NCBI RefSeq assembly: GCF_025566965.1 | Contig: NZ_JAOQJL010000003.1 | Location: 1 to 64,000, forward strand | Direction: 5' to 3' | From: Blautia_A ammoniilytica | GTDB lineage: Bacteria; Bacillota; Clostridia; Lachnospirales; Lachnospiraceae | Length of the DNA stretch: 64,000 bases | Shown here: positions 32,168 through 41,214 of the stretch, piece after piece | Position numbering within the stretch: position 1 is the first letter of the stretch | Layout of the letters: each line of letters begins with the position of its first letter | Notes under the pieces: generated by a model | The model's database searches: none | What the model was told of the DNA's origin: nothing | Seen by the model: only the letters and a program-made list of their open reading frames with translations | Translations under genes and position numbers: made by a program

Positions 32168-32192
32168 GTATGCTACCATGTTAGCATATTAC
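32168..32192. repeat. Hairpin at the 5' end of the his leader
   Basis: TATGCTA-acatgg-TAGCATA (minus-strand reading) extended by a weaker TAGT/ACTA pairing, just after the predicted start site. It could affect leader stability or pausing. Confidence 0.5.
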
Positions 32193-32209
32193 TATACGAA
32201 ACAAGCAAA

Positions 32210-32238
32210 ATTATAAAGGATTTTCTGCAGGTTGTCAA
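32210..32238 (-). promoter_or_regulatory. his operon promoter (full consensus)
   Basis: TTGACA (32233-32238), 17 bp, TATAAT (32210-32215), predicted start near 32203. The -35 box overlaps the last codon of recU. Leader of about 184 nt to hisZ; no T-box motif is visible in it. Confidence 0.9.
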
Positions 32239-32768
32239 TCCCGTAATTGCAGATCCTTCTGGATCCCTTCCAGATAAGGAACAAGAATACCGCTTTTTAC
32301 AGGCAGATAATATTCCTGGCGAAGCTCATCCTCACGGAAGCTTTTACGCCCTCCCTCTTCCATCCGCTGCCAGAAAACCAGTAATTCCCGAAAAGGCAAA
32401 TAATAGAAAAGATCCCTGGAGCTGAAGAAAATAAGAAAGAATGCAATGCCCCCCTGCTTTTCAAAATCCTTCATGAACGCCACCTGATGAGGATGGATAT
32501 TGGCCAGAGGAAAGGTATGGGCACAGCATTCTTTTGCATCGAAGCAGACAGGGATCCCCTGTACTGCTCCTATATAATCTACGGTACTTCTCTGGTCAAA
32601 ATAGGCCAATGTAATATGGCGGCTGTCCTTGTCCATCTTCACAGGTGTGATGGGGGTGGGGATCTTCTGGATCAATGCCAGTCCTTTTTCCCTGTATTGC
32701 TCATTAGTCCTGTTTACAAGTTCCTCCAGGGTGGATCCCCGAAGGCCTCTGCTGTTCCAGGTTGCCAT
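32235..32768 (-). CDS. recU: Holliday junction resolvase RecU
   Basis: 177 residues with a GGGAGG site. Typical blocks: NSRGLRGSTLEELVNRTNE, STVDYIGAVQGIPVCFDAKEC (the Asp and D/E-x-K of the nuclease site), HPHQVAFMKDFEKQGGIAFFLIFF. It cuts Holliday junctions in recombination and chromosome segregation. No pbp1 neighbour here, unlike in Bacillus. Confidence 0.93.
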   Translation of the reverse strand: MATWNSRGLRGSTLEELVNRTNEQYREKGLALIQKIPTPITPVKMDKDSRHITLAYFDQRSTVDYIGAVQGIPVCFDAKECCAHTFPLANIHPHQVAFMKDFEKQGGIAFFLIFFSSRDLFYYLPFRELLVFWQRMEEGGRKSFREDELRQEYYLPVKSGILVPYLEGIQKDLQLRD

Positions 32769-32836
32769 CTTTTGTCCTCCCTATAGTCTACGAGTACAGT
32801 AAAATTAAGGCAAATCAATATGGTGGTCACTTATAA

Positions 32837-33394
32837 TCACTGTACTAACTTAATGGATGGATAATAACGAATTACAGCCTTGCCTACGATCTGATCGAAA
32901 CGTACATAAGTATTCTTCCAGTATCTGGAATCCTTAGAATTATTCCGGTTGTCACCCAGCATAAAATAACAATCTTCCGGAACCTGATATGGTCCGAAAC
33001 TGCCCTTCATGGTCTCAGGAATAAAGGAATCATCCAGCGGTGTTTCTGAACCGTCAATATATACCTTGCCATCTTTGATCTCCACAGTCTCACCTGGAAG
33101 GCCGATCACTCGCTTGATGAACAGCTGGCTTTCATCATCCGGATATTTGAAGATCACAATATCGAACCGCTCCGGGTCTTTTACCTTCTTAGAAATCTCA
33201 TGGCCAAACAGATCCAGGTTCACACCATATGCCAGACGGAAACCAAAGATCCGGTCGCCGGTCATGATCGTCTTTTCCATGGATGCGGAAGGGATCTTTG
33301 CATTGATCAGTACCACATTGTTGATCAAAAGAACTACAACAACCACAATAATGATCATTTTTATGTAGTCCCATATTTCATGCCACACTTTCAT
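32837..33394 (-). CDS. lepB: Signal peptidase I
   Basis: 185 residues. One N-terminal membrane helix (IKMIIIVVVVVLLINNVVLI), catalytic Ser in PSASMEKT, catalytic Lys in FIKRVIGLPGE, and the GDNRNNSKDSRYW box. It removes signal peptides from secreted proteins at the outer face of the membrane. Its ATG overlaps the stop of the pseudouridine synthase (ATGA). Confidence 0.96.
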   Translation of the reverse strand: MKVWHEIWDYIKMIIIVVVVVLLINNVVLINAKIPSASMEKTIMTGDRIFGFRLAYGVNLDLFGHEISKKVKDPERFDIVIFKYPDDESQLFIKRVIGLPGETVEIKDGKVYIDGSETPLDDSFIPETMKGSFGPYQVPEDCYFMLGDNRNNSKDSRYWKNTYVRFDQIVGKAVIRYYPSIKLVQ

Positions 33395-34383
33395 AATATT
33401 TCATTCCTCCTGGTTATGTCTATTTTCTCTCCCTGAAGCACTTGCCCAAAAAGTCCGGGAATGGGTGCTGTTACAGTCCTGCCTTCCAAAGCCTTCAGAC
33501 GGCCGCAGTCCTTTGGAAATACTATCCGCCTGCTGTGAAGCAGCTGGTATTTCAGCTGATATCTGTCCCGGAAATATTGGTTAGCCTTCTTATCCCCATA
33601 TTTCTGATCACCTGCCACAGGATGTCCCTCACTGGCAAGATGGGCACGGATCTGATGGGTCCGCCCTGTGATCAGTTCTACTTCCAGAAGCGTATACTTC
33701 CCATTGTCACATACAGGTCTGTACCTGGTCTTTATTGGCTGGGAATCCTCTGTTCTGTCAGCAGATATTATTACTTTATTACATTTTTCGTCTTTATGCA
33801 AATATCCTTTAATATATTTTTCATTTTTTATTACACCAACTACCAGACAAAGGTAAAACTTTTCCATATTCCTGTTATGGAACATTGCTGATAAGTCCTG
33901 CAGTCCTGTAAGGCTTTTACCTGCCGCCACCAATCCGCTGGTATTCCGGTCCAGCCGATTACACACCCCTGGCCTAAAAGTAACCAGATCAGCAGCATTC
34001 AATGCCCCTGTATCCAAAAGGTAGCCTGTAAGATACTCCACAAGGGAAGGAGTACCATCCCCTGCTGGCTGCGAAAGCATGCCTGCCGGTTTATTGATAA
34101 ACAATACATCCTGATCCTCGTATATGATCTGAAGCTTGGCTCTTGCATAAGATGCCTGTTTTGCGGATGAAAATTTCTCAAAAGTTTCATCACTTAAAAA
34201 CAGCTTTACCATATCTCCTGTACAAAGCATTTCATTGCCCTGGGCTTTTTTTCCATTAAGGGTAATGTTCTTTTTCCGCATCATTTTATAAAAAAAGCTT
34301 TTTGGTGCTTCTTCCAGCAGCTTGGCCAAATATTTGTCAAATCTTTGCCCTGCTTCATTTTCCCTGATCTTAAATTCCTTCAT
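33391..34383 (-). CDS. RluA-family rRNA pseudouridine synthase
   Basis: 330 residues from the ATG at 34383 (AGGAG 6 bp upstream). An N-terminal S4 RNA-binding domain (RFDKYLAKLLEEAPKSFFYK, KKNITLNGKK) precedes the catalytic domain with GVCNRLDRNTSGLVAAGK, carrying the catalytic Asp, and LITGRTHQIRAHLA. RluC/RluD type; the target uridine cannot be assigned from sequence. Coupled to lepB by overlap. Confidence 0.92.
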   Translation of the reverse strand: MKEFKIRENEAGQRFDKYLAKLLEEAPKSFFYKMMRKKNITLNGKKAQGNEMLCTGDMVKLFLSDETFEKFSSAKQASYARAKLQIIYEDQDVLFINKPAGMLSQPAGDGTPSLVEYLTGYLLDTGALNAADLVTFRPGVCNRLDRNTSGLVAAGKSLTGLQDLSAMFHNRNMEKFYLCLVVGVIKNEKYIKGYLHKDEKCNKVIISADRTEDSQPIKTRYRPVCDNGKYTLLEVELITGRTHQIRAHLASEGHPVAGDQKYGDKKANQYFRDRYQLKYQLLHSRRIVFPKDCGRLKALEGRTVTAPIPGLFGQVLQGEKIDITRRNEIL

Positions 34384-34391
34384 GGCAGCTC

Positions 34392-35015
34392 CTACAGACA
34401 AAGTGCAAGCAATGTATGCTTTACCAACTGATCTCTGTTCAGATCCGGATACTTGCTGTCCGGGCGGAATTTGATTCCTTCCCTCAAGGAATCCTGATGA
34501 AGATTCATGGAATCAAGTCTTTCCAGAAAAGGCCGGATATCCTTCAGAATCTTTACATCTACTTTATATCCATTACCCCTTACAATATTCTGGGCATGCT
34601 CTTCCATAAAAGCAGTATCTACAGCCGGATCACTGGTGTAGCCTACCACTGTGTTGCCGCATACAGCAAAAGCATCCAGATATCCGCTTTTTTCGTAAAA
34701 AGTCATATACATTTCGTAGGCCATTTCCAGATCTCCCTGGTGTTTTCGAATCTTTTTATAAAGAGCAGAATCCATAGGCTTACGCATCCAGATCATGATC
34801 AGTCCTACCATAGATTTACAGCCAGGCAGGCATCCTACTGCTGCGATCACTGTCCAGATGGTATTTCTTGTTCCATGATATGCCCACATGGTTGCAAAAA
34901 TAAAAAGAGGCACGCCAAGAAGAATGGCTGTAAGGATCAGTCTCCGTTTCTTCTCACTTTTAAAATATCCAAATTCACCTTTTTCGATTTTTTTTCGTTT
35001 TTTTGTTTTTTTCAT
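34392..35015 (-). CDS. Membrane protein of unknown function, two helices
   Basis: 207 residues, AAAGGAG before the ATG. A Lys-rich start (MKKTKKRKKIEKGEFGYFKS) leads to two membrane helices (LILTAILLGVPLFIFATMWAY and IWTVIAAVGCLPGCKSMVGLIMIW). A soluble C-terminal part of about 130 residues follows. No named family recognised. It overlaps the YgiQ gene by 41 bp and lies 8 bp before the pseudouridine synthase gene, so it belongs to that transcript. Confidence 0.8.
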   Translation of the reverse strand: MKKTKKRKKIEKGEFGYFKSEKKRRLILTAILLGVPLFIFATMWAYHGTRNTIWTVIAAVGCLPGCKSMVGLIMIWMRKPMDSALYKKIRKHQGDLEMAYEMYMTFYEKSGYLDAFAVCGNTVVGYTSDPAVDTAFMEEHAQNIVRGNGYKVDVKILKDIRPFLERLDSMNLHQDSLREGIKFRPDSKYPDLNRDQLVKHTLLALCL

Positions 35016-36834
35016 GAAACTGCTCCTTTTTTCTGTTGCTGTTTTCAGGCCTTATCAGGCATTTGGGGCCAAACCCTACCAGATCCATACGGCCTGCCAT
35101 TTTCAGTCCCTCCAGCACCAACTCCCTGTTGGCCGGATTTTTGTACTGCATCAGTGCACGCTGGATGGCTTTTTCATGGGGATTTTTCGGTACATATACC
35201 TTTTCCTTTGTAATGGGATGGATCCCTGTATAATACATACAGGTGGAAAGGGTAGATGGTGTAGGATAAAAATCCTGCACCTGCTCCGGAGTATATCCCA
35301 GATCCCTTACATACTCTGCCAGCTTCACTGCCTCTTTCATGGTACACCCAGGATGGGAGGACATGAAGTAAGGTATGGCATACTGATCCTTTTGTGCCTG
35401 TTTATCTGCTTTATCAAATTCTTCCAGGAAGCGCAGGTACACCTGATGAGAAGGCTTACCCATGTAGTGAAGCACTTGATCCGACACATGCTCCGGTGCC
35501 ACACGCAGCTGTCCGCTTACATGATATTTTACCAGCTCCCGTAAAAATGTTTTATCCGGATCTGCCAGCACATAATCAAAACGCACTCCAGACCTGACAA
35601 ACACTTTTTTTACTCCGGGAATGTCCCGAAGCTTCCGGAGAAGAAGCACATAATCCTTATGATCTGCCTGCAGATTCTTGCAGGGCGTAGGGAAAAGACA
35701 CTGCCTGTTCTGGCACACCCCTTTTGTCAGCTGCTTTTTGCAGGACGGATGACGAAAATCTGCAGTAGGCCCGCCAACATCATGAATATAACCTTTAAAA
35801 TCCGGTGCTTTTGTCATCTTTATGGCTTCCCGGATAATGGAATCGTGGCTTCTTGTCTGAAGGATCCTGCCCTGATGAAAAGTAAGGGCACAGAAATTAC
35901 AGCCTCCAAAACATCCTCTGTTGCTGGTAAGGCTGAATTTGATTTCCTCCAGTGCAGGAATACCGCCTTTTTTCTTATACATAGGATGGTATTCCCCTGT
36001 AAAGGGAAGATCATACACATCATCCATTTCCTGGGTAGATAAAGGCATTGCCGGCGGGTTTTGAATCACATAGCCACGGTTCCCGTAGCTTTCTGCCATT
36101 GCCTTTGCAGTAAAAGGATCTGTATTCCTATACTGGGTGGCAAAGCTTTCCGCATACACTGCCTTATTTTCTTTAACCTCTTCAAAAGATGGAAGAATAA
36201 TAGGCTCATAGGCTCGTAAAAGATCCTTTGTCCGGTAGACAGTGCCTGCAATATAGGTGATCTCTTCAATGGGAATCCCGCTATCCAGTGCTTCTGCGAT
36301 CTCCAGGATGGAATGCTCTCCCATACCATAAGAGATCAAATCTGCCCCAGAGTCAATAAGAATACTGTGCTTAACTTTATTCTCCCAGTAATCATAATGA
36401 GCCATCCGGCGAAGGCTGGCCTCGATCCCGCCCAGGATCACAGGACTGTCTTTATAGCTTTGACGGATCAGGTTGCTGTAGACCACCACTGCCCGGTCAG
36501 GTCGAAGACCCATCTGTCCTCCCGGAGAATAAGCATCCTTTTGTCTGTGCTTTTTGGAAACTGTATAATGATTGACCATAGAATCCATGTTTCCGGCTGT
36601 AACAAGAAATCCAAGCCGGGGACGTCCAAATACCTGGATACTTTCTTTCTTGCGCCAGTCGGGCTGGGGGATCATCCCCACCCTATATCCTCTGCTTTCC
36701 AGAAGCCGTCCGATAATGGCCGCACCAAAAGAAGGATGGTCCACGTAGGCATCGCCACTTACATAGACGAAATCTACCTGTTCCCACCCTCTTTTTTTCA
36801 TTTCTTCTCTTGTGACCGGTAAAAAATCCTGCAT
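34975..36834 (-). CDS. ygiQ: YgiQ-family radical SAM protein
   Basis: 619 residues. N-terminal B12-binding-like fold region (FVYVSGDAYVDHPSFGAAIIGRLLE), then the radical SAM motif CFGGCNFCALTFHQGR and the family's IHDVGGPTADFR and VAPEHVSD blocks; DFYPTPSTLSTCMYYTG near the end. UPF0313 proteins are widespread in anaerobes; their substrate is unknown. The C-terminal NRKKEQFHEKNKKTKKNRKR tail arises in the overlap with the next gene. AAGGAG precedes the ATG. Confidence 0.93.
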   Translation of the reverse strand: MQDFLPVTREEMKKRGWEQVDFVYVSGDAYVDHPSFGAAIIGRLLESRGYRVGMIPQPDWRKKESIQVFGRPRLGFLVTAGNMDSMVNHYTVSKKHRQKDAYSPGGQMGLRPDRAVVVYSNLIRQSYKDSPVILGGIEASLRRMAHYDYWENKVKHSILIDSGADLISYGMGEHSILEIAEALDSGIPIEEITYIAGTVYRTKDLLRAYEPIILPSFEEVKENKAVYAESFATQYRNTDPFTAKAMAESYGNRGYVIQNPPAMPLSTQEMDDVYDLPFTGEYHPMYKKKGGIPALEEIKFSLTSNRGCFGGCNFCALTFHQGRILQTRSHDSIIREAIKMTKAPDFKGYIHDVGGPTADFRHPSCKKQLTKGVCQNRQCLFPTPCKNLQADHKDYVLLLRKLRDIPGVKKVFVRSGVRFDYVLADPDKTFLRELVKYHVSGQLRVAPEHVSDQVLHYMGKPSHQVYLRFLEEFDKADKQAQKDQYAIPYFMSSHPGCTMKEAVKLAEYVRDLGYTPEQVQDFYPTPSTLSTCMYYTGIHPITKEKVYVPKNPHEKAIQRALMQYKNPANRELVLEGLKMAGRMDLVGFGPKCLIRPENSNRKKEQFHEKNKKTKKNRKR

Positions 36835-36864
36835 CTGGTGCTCCTTATATGCTTTATGTGTGAT

Positions 36865-37677
36865 TTAATTCTGAAAATATACGGCCTGGGCACGATACCC
36901 TTCCGCAATAATATCCAGCTGTCTGTGAAAACGTTCCAGCTGACGCAGATCCTTTGTCTTAAACACACGAAGAAATTCTGACTGTATTTTGAGGACTTCA
37001 CGCTGATTGGACAACCTGTAAAGATTCTCAATATTATTCAGGATATCTTTTACCAGATTAGACTGTACCTGGGAAGAATTCTGTGCATCCATGATCTCGC
37101 TTCGCACCAGTGACATCTCCCTGTCAAGGGAAATAATTGCTTCTGCTGCATTGCTAAGCCGCTCCGTAACATGGGGCGGCATATCCCCTTTGTACTTATA
37201 CTGCAGGGAATGCTCTATGGTTGCCCAGAAATTCATGGCCATAGTACGAATCTGTATCTCTGCCTGCAGCCTTTTGGGACCGTCTAACGTCTCCACAGTA
37301 TAATAAATAATCAGATGATAGCTGCGGTATCCGCTTTGCTTAATATGCTTCAGATAGTTCTTTTCACTTTTCACCGTCATATCTGTCCGGCTTTGGATCA
37401 GGGCCGCCACCGTCTCAATGTCCTCTTCAAACTGACAGATGATACGAACCCCTGCGATGTCTTCTACTTCCTCTTCCATCCGCTCCATAGGGATTTGCTT
37501 CCGCTGCATCTTTTCCAGGATGCTGGTCACACTTTTTACCCTGCCGCTTACCTGTTCAATAGGGGAATATCTGTCATTTTCCCTGTGTTCTTCTATAATA
37601 TGCTGGAATTTTACAGTCAGTTCTTTGACAGCCAGTTCATAAGGACATAAAATGCTTCTCCATAACTGTATTTCCAT
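36865..37677 (-). CDS. Small alarmone synthetase (RelA/SpoT domain, RelQ-like)
   Basis: 270 residues, longer than typical RelQ (about 210). The synthetase domain is intact: VEDIAGVRIICQF, KQSGYRSYHLIIYY, and AEIQIRTMAMNFWATIEHSLQYK. There is no hydrolase, TGS or ACT domain. It makes (p)ppGpp or pGpp from ATP and GDP/GTP in response to stress-driven expression. The C-terminal ~80 residues are helical and likely oligomerise. AAGGAG lies before the ATG. Confidence 0.92.
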   Translation of the reverse strand: MEIQLWRSILCPYELAVKELTVKFQHIIEEHRENDRYSPIEQVSGRVKSVTSILEKMQRKQIPMERMEEEVEDIAGVRIICQFEEDIETVAALIQSRTDMTVKSEKNYLKHIKQSGYRSYHLIIYYTVETLDGPKRLQAEIQIRTMAMNFWATIEHSLQYKYKGDMPPHVTERLSNAAEAIISLDREMSLVRSEIMDAQNSSQVQSNLVKDILNNIENLYRLSNQREVLKIQSEFLRVFKTKDLRQLERFHRQLDIIAEGYRAQAVYFQN

Positions 37678-37700
37678 TTAAACCGCTCCTTAATTTAAGA

Positions 37701-37740
37701 ATACCTCGGCAATCCCTGCCGGAGGCTATATCAGATGATA
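37701..37740 (+). repeat. R1 structured repeat, copy D (short)
   Basis: Contains CTGCCGGAGGCTATATCAG, identical to the start of copy C (63202-63219), then TGATA, giving a collapsed TATCA-ga-TGATA dyad. Also a CCTCGGCA/TGCCGGAGG hairpin. Lies between two genes on the minus strand. Confidence 0.65.
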
Positions 37741-37764
37741 CTGCCATACCCTTGCTTCCTTATC

Positions 37765-38571
37765 TTACAGATCAAATCTGCCTGTACTTTCCTGAAGCAT
37801 TTTCAGAATATGATACGGATCTACACTCATCTCCTGTGCTTTAGGCGTCTTTATATAGATTCCCATATGAAGATGTACCGGAAATCTGCCTTTTGTACCT
37901 TTGGACCCATAGCCGGTATTCCCCATATAACCTAAAATATCTCCGGCATGAACCAGTTCTCCTTCTCTGAAGCTGTGGTCATATTCTGACAAATGCGCAT
38001 AATAAAAATAACCACCGTGAGGAGAACGGATCCCCATACGATATCCGCCAAGAGGCAGCCACCCTGTCCTTTCTACCACACCATCCGTAGCAGAAACCAC
38101 AGGATAATATCCCGGCTCTGTAACAGGGCCAAACAAATCCGTTCCTTCATGGGTATGCGATCCACCATACTCCCTGGCTGCACCGTAGGTATCTTCAAAA
38201 CAGATATCCTCTCCTGCTACAGGAAAGCATTTAAGATCTGCCCATATGGCCTGATAACTTCGGCACAGCTGCAGGTATGCCTTCTTTTTGTATTTCAGAA
38301 AAGGCTGATAATCTGCATAGATCCTGTCTGGTGCAAAGGAACCACTAATCATAGTGGCGGTAAATACCTCCCACATATCTTCGGAATTTGTTTCCATGAT
38401 CTGCCGATAAAGCCCTGCGGGCATCTTCTGCCTGCGAAAAGCTTCTTGATAGATGCTGTTTTCATTGACCCCGGACACACGGCTTCGTTCTTCCAGCACT
38501 AGCATCAGTGCCATCATCCACAGCATCAGAAATAAAAGGAGGATCCATAATCTGCATGGTCTTTGCTTCAC
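37765..38571 (-). CDS. M23-family (LytM-type) metallopeptidase, membrane anchored
   Basis: 268 residues from a GTG at 38571 with GGAGGTG upstream. One N-terminal membrane helix (LWILLLFLMLWMMALMLVL). The peptidase domain carries HxxxD in THEGTD and HLH in FPVHLHMGIY, the zinc ligands, so it is likely active. These enzymes cut peptidoglycan cross-bridges or act in envelope remodelling and sporulation. It stands between the alarmone synthetase and pepD genes, on the same strand. Confidence 0.9.
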   Translation of the reverse strand: MKQRPCRLWILLLFLMLWMMALMLVLEERSRVSGVNENSIYQEAFRRQKMPAGLYRQIMETNSEDMWEVFTATMISGSFAPDRIYADYQPFLKYKKKAYLQLCRSYQAIWADLKCFPVAGEDICFEDTYGAAREYGGSHTHEGTDLFGPVTEPGYYPVVSATDGVVERTGWLPLGGYRMGIRSPHGGYFYYAHLSEYDHSFREGELVHAGDILGYMGNTGYGSKGTKGRFPVHLHMGIYIKTPKAQEMSVDPYHILKMLQESTGRFDL

Positions 38572-38635
38572 CCTTGCACCTCCGAAAAACCATCTTTATC
38601 AGAGTATGCCCACAGGCAAAGCTTTATGCATTTTT

Positions 38636-38711
38636 CAGAATCTCAGGTTTTCAGAATCTCTGATTTAAAACTCTCTGATTGGAGATTCTTTGATTTAAGA
38701 TTCTCTGATTT
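38636..38711 (-). repeat. Degenerate 15-bp tandem repeats
   Basis: About five units related to AGATTCTCTGATTT, ending at the pepD stop codon and lying upstream of the M23 peptidase gene. Possible slipped-strand repeat; no promoter is evident in it. Confidence 0.75.
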
Positions 38712-40166
38712 TCAATCCTTCAGATCTTCCAGTGCTTTCAGAAGATACTTCCATACACGTTCAACGGAAGCTATATCAAGAAGCTCCTCACAAGTATGGA
38801 TATCCTTCATATTCGGTCCGATGGATACACAGTCCAGCCCCTCCATCTTTTCATAGAAGAGTCCGCACTCCAGACCTGCATGAATAGCTACAACCTTTGG
38901 TTCTTCTTTATAGAGTGCTTTATAGGCAGCAACCATCTTATCTCTTAGTGGGGAATCCTCCCTGTACTCCCAGGCAGGATAAGCCCCCTGGATCTCATAT
39001 TCACCTCCAAGGAATTCAGTCAGATACTCCAGCTTGTCAGACAATGCATCCTTTGCAGAGCCTACAGAACTGCGTACACTGCTTACAGATTCAAATTCGT
39101 CTTTGTGAAGGGCAACGATCCCAGGGTTGGAAGAGGTTTCTACAAGTCCGGGAATGGAACCGCTCATCTTGCGGATACCATAAGGCATGTTCATCAGGAA
39201 AAAAATTACCTTTTCACCACTGACCGGATGAAGCACTTCTTTTTCCATGTGGCCAAGAAGCTCCGCGGAAATGGTAATCCCTTCATCCGTGCCTGCGTAT
39301 TCTTTACGAAGATCAGCCTGAAATCTCTTAGCAAGCTGCTGGATCTTCAGAACATCTTCCGATGCTGCCAGAACCTGAAATTCTGATTCTCTTGTAATGG
39401 CATTGTCCTTTGTGCCACCATCCAGGGAAATAATGGCAAAATCTGCCTGCTTCTTCATCTCATAAAGCATTCTTCCCATCAGAATATTGGAATTGGCTCT
39501 GTTTTTATCAATCTCAGCTCCGGAATGTCCGCCAGCAAGTCCAAAAATCCGGATCCTGATACCTTCTCCTTCACCTGCTACCCGCTTTACAGGAATCCTA
39601 CTGTATCCTCCCATGCCGCCGGCACAGCTGACCCACAGGCTGCCTTCTGCCTCTGAATCAAGATTGATCAATCTACGGCCTTTCAGCACGCTGCAATCGA
39701 AATCCATAGCCCCCAGAAGTCCTATTTCCTCATCCACTGTGATCAGTACCTCTAATGGAGGATGGGGAATGTCCTGGCTTTCCAGAAGGGCAAGACCATA
39801 GGCTACAGCAATCCCGTCATCTCCACCAAGGGTAGTGCCATTAGCAGTTACATATCCATCTTCTGTTACAGAAAGATTCAAACCGTCTTTCAAAAAATCA
39901 TGTGCTACATCTGCACGTTTCTCACACACCATATCCATATGTCCCTGAAGGATCACTGTAGGTGACTGTTCATAGCCTGCTGTACCATTTTTGTATATCA
40001 CCACATTGCCCAGGTGATCCTGTACGTATTCAAGGCTGTGATCCTTTGCAAAATCAACAAGATAATCGCTGATGGCCTGTGTATTCCCGGATCCGTGTGG
40101 AATACCGCAAATCTCCTCAAAATAATGAAAAACTCTGGATGGACTGCAATTTTCTAATGCTGCCAT
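38712..40166 (-). CDS. pepD: Aminoacyl-histidine dipeptidase (peptidase D, M20 family)
   Basis: 484 residues. Zinc-site and catalytic blocks: LQGHMDMVCEK, GTTLGGDDGIAVAYG, TVDEEIGLLGA and IHAGLECGLFYEKM near the end; the lid domain holds FGLAGGHSGAEIDKNRAN. It hydrolyses Xaa-His and other dipeptides in the cytoplasm. AAGGAGG precedes the ATG. Confidence 0.95.
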   Translation of the reverse strand: MAALENCSPSRVFHYFEEICGIPHGSGNTQAISDYLVDFAKDHSLEYVQDHLGNVVIYKNGTAGYEQSPTVILQGHMDMVCEKRADVAHDFLKDGLNLSVTEDGYVTANGTTLGGDDGIAVAYGLALLESQDIPHPPLEVLITVDEEIGLLGAMDFDCSVLKGRRLINLDSEAEGSLWVSCAGGMGGYSRIPVKRVAGEGEGIRIRIFGLAGGHSGAEIDKNRANSNILMGRMLYEMKKQADFAIISLDGGTKDNAITRESEFQVLAASEDVLKIQQLAKRFQADLRKEYAGTDEGITISAELLGHMEKEVLHPVSGEKVIFFLMNMPYGIRKMSGSIPGLVETSSNPGIVALHKDEFESVSSVRSSVGSAKDALSDKLEYLTEFLGGEYEIQGAYPAWEYREDSPLRDKMVAAYKALYKEEPKVVAIHAGLECGLFYEKMEGLDCVSIGPNMKDIHTCEELLDIASVERVWKYLLKALEDLKD

Positions 40167-40241
40167 AGTTTTCTTACCTCCTTAATTTATGAATGATCAT
40201 TCCCCGGCCCCCATATACTAAAAGAAAAAGGGAGTAAGGGC

Positions 40242-41183
40242 TTGAAAAAAAAGCTGTTTTTTGCAGGAATCTGCTTCCTGCTTGTTTTCCTGCTGGCAAA
40301 TCCTGAAACTGCCCTTCTTGCTGCAAGAGATGGACTTTCCCTGTGGTTTAATACTCTGTTGCCCACTTTGCTGCCTTTTCTGATCCTTACAGGATTGCTG
40401 ATGAATATAAAGATCTCATGTCAAATCCCGAAACCTGGCATTCGCTTGTGCAAGACTCTGTTCGGACTGTCCCCCTGGGGAATGTATGCCTTCCTTTTCG
40501 GAAAGCTGCTGGGATTCCCTGTAGGCGCCAAGCTGGCCTCTGACCTTACATATTCAGGAAAGATCTGCAGACAGGAGGGGGAATATCTTCTTACCTTCTG
40601 CAGCAATCCAAGTCTGGTCTTTTTGCTCACCTTTCTGGGGCAAACCTGTTTGAAAGGACGTTACCCTGCGAGAGATCTGCTTATTCCTTTGTTTCTGGCA
40701 GATCTTTGCTGCATGCTGTTTTTCAGATTCTTTGTATACAAAGGCTGTACTGCAACCGAATACATGTGGCCTGATCCTGATGCAATAGCAGAAAAAAAGA
40801 CATCCCAGGCATGCTCCACCGGAGCCCTTCTGGATGTCTGTATTATGAATGGATTTGAAACCATAACCAGGCTGGGCGGCTATATCCTGCTTTTCTCTGT
40901 GCTGTCCCCTTGCATCAGCCAGTGTCCTCTTATCCCTGATACTTTCAAAGAAATCCTGCTATGTATCATGGAACTGACTACAGGCCTTAACAGGATCGCA
41001 TCCTCAAACCTGCCTGAACGTACCATATACCTGGCGGCAATGACTTTATCCTCTTTTGGAGGACTGTGCGTAGCCGCACAGACAAAAAGCGTACTGGATG
41101 GAAGACTTTCTTTCTTCCCTTACACCTCTGCCAAATGTATCAGTACAATCCTCACCCTCTGCATCCTCCTGATAGGGACATGA
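40242..41183 (+). CDS. ylbJ: YlbJ-like sporulation membrane protein (nucleoside recognition domain)
   Basis: 313 residues from a TTG with GGGAG upstream. Several membrane helices and two gate-type motifs: FNTLLPTLLPFLILTGLL and FGKLLGFPVGAKLASDL with later TFCSNPSLVFL. In Bacillus ylbJ (spoVV) serves dipicolinate transport during sporulation and lies next to coaD and rsmD, as here. It is transcribed opposite to its neighbours. Confidence 0.85.
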   Translation: MKKKLFFAGICFLLVFLLANPETALLAARDGLSLWFNTLLPTLLPFLILTGLLMNIKISCQIPKPGIRLCKTLFGLSPWGMYAFLFGKLLGFPVGAKLASDLTYSGKICRQEGEYLLTFCSNPSLVFLLTFLGQTCLKGRYPARDLLIPLFLADLCCMLFFRFFVYKGCTATEYMWPDPDAIAEKKTSQACSTGALLDVCIMNGFETITRLGGYILLFSVLSPCISQCPLIPDTFKEILLCIMELTTGLNRIASSNLPERTIYLAAMTLSSFGGLCVAAQTKSVLDGRLSFFPYTSAKCISTILTLCILLIGT

Positions 41184-41214
41184 CACAGTGGGCAAAGAAA
41201 CGTATCCATTTAAT

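Noticed and set aside
32020..32203. T-box riboswitch in the his leader
   Set aside because: No AGGGTGGNACCGCG-type antiterminator or specifier-loop layout was found; the leader instead carries R2 and a small hairpin.
34416..35213. 265-codon plus-strand frame
   Set aside because: Antisense to the two-helix membrane protein and ygiQ, both of which have good ribosome sites and, for ygiQ, clear motifs.
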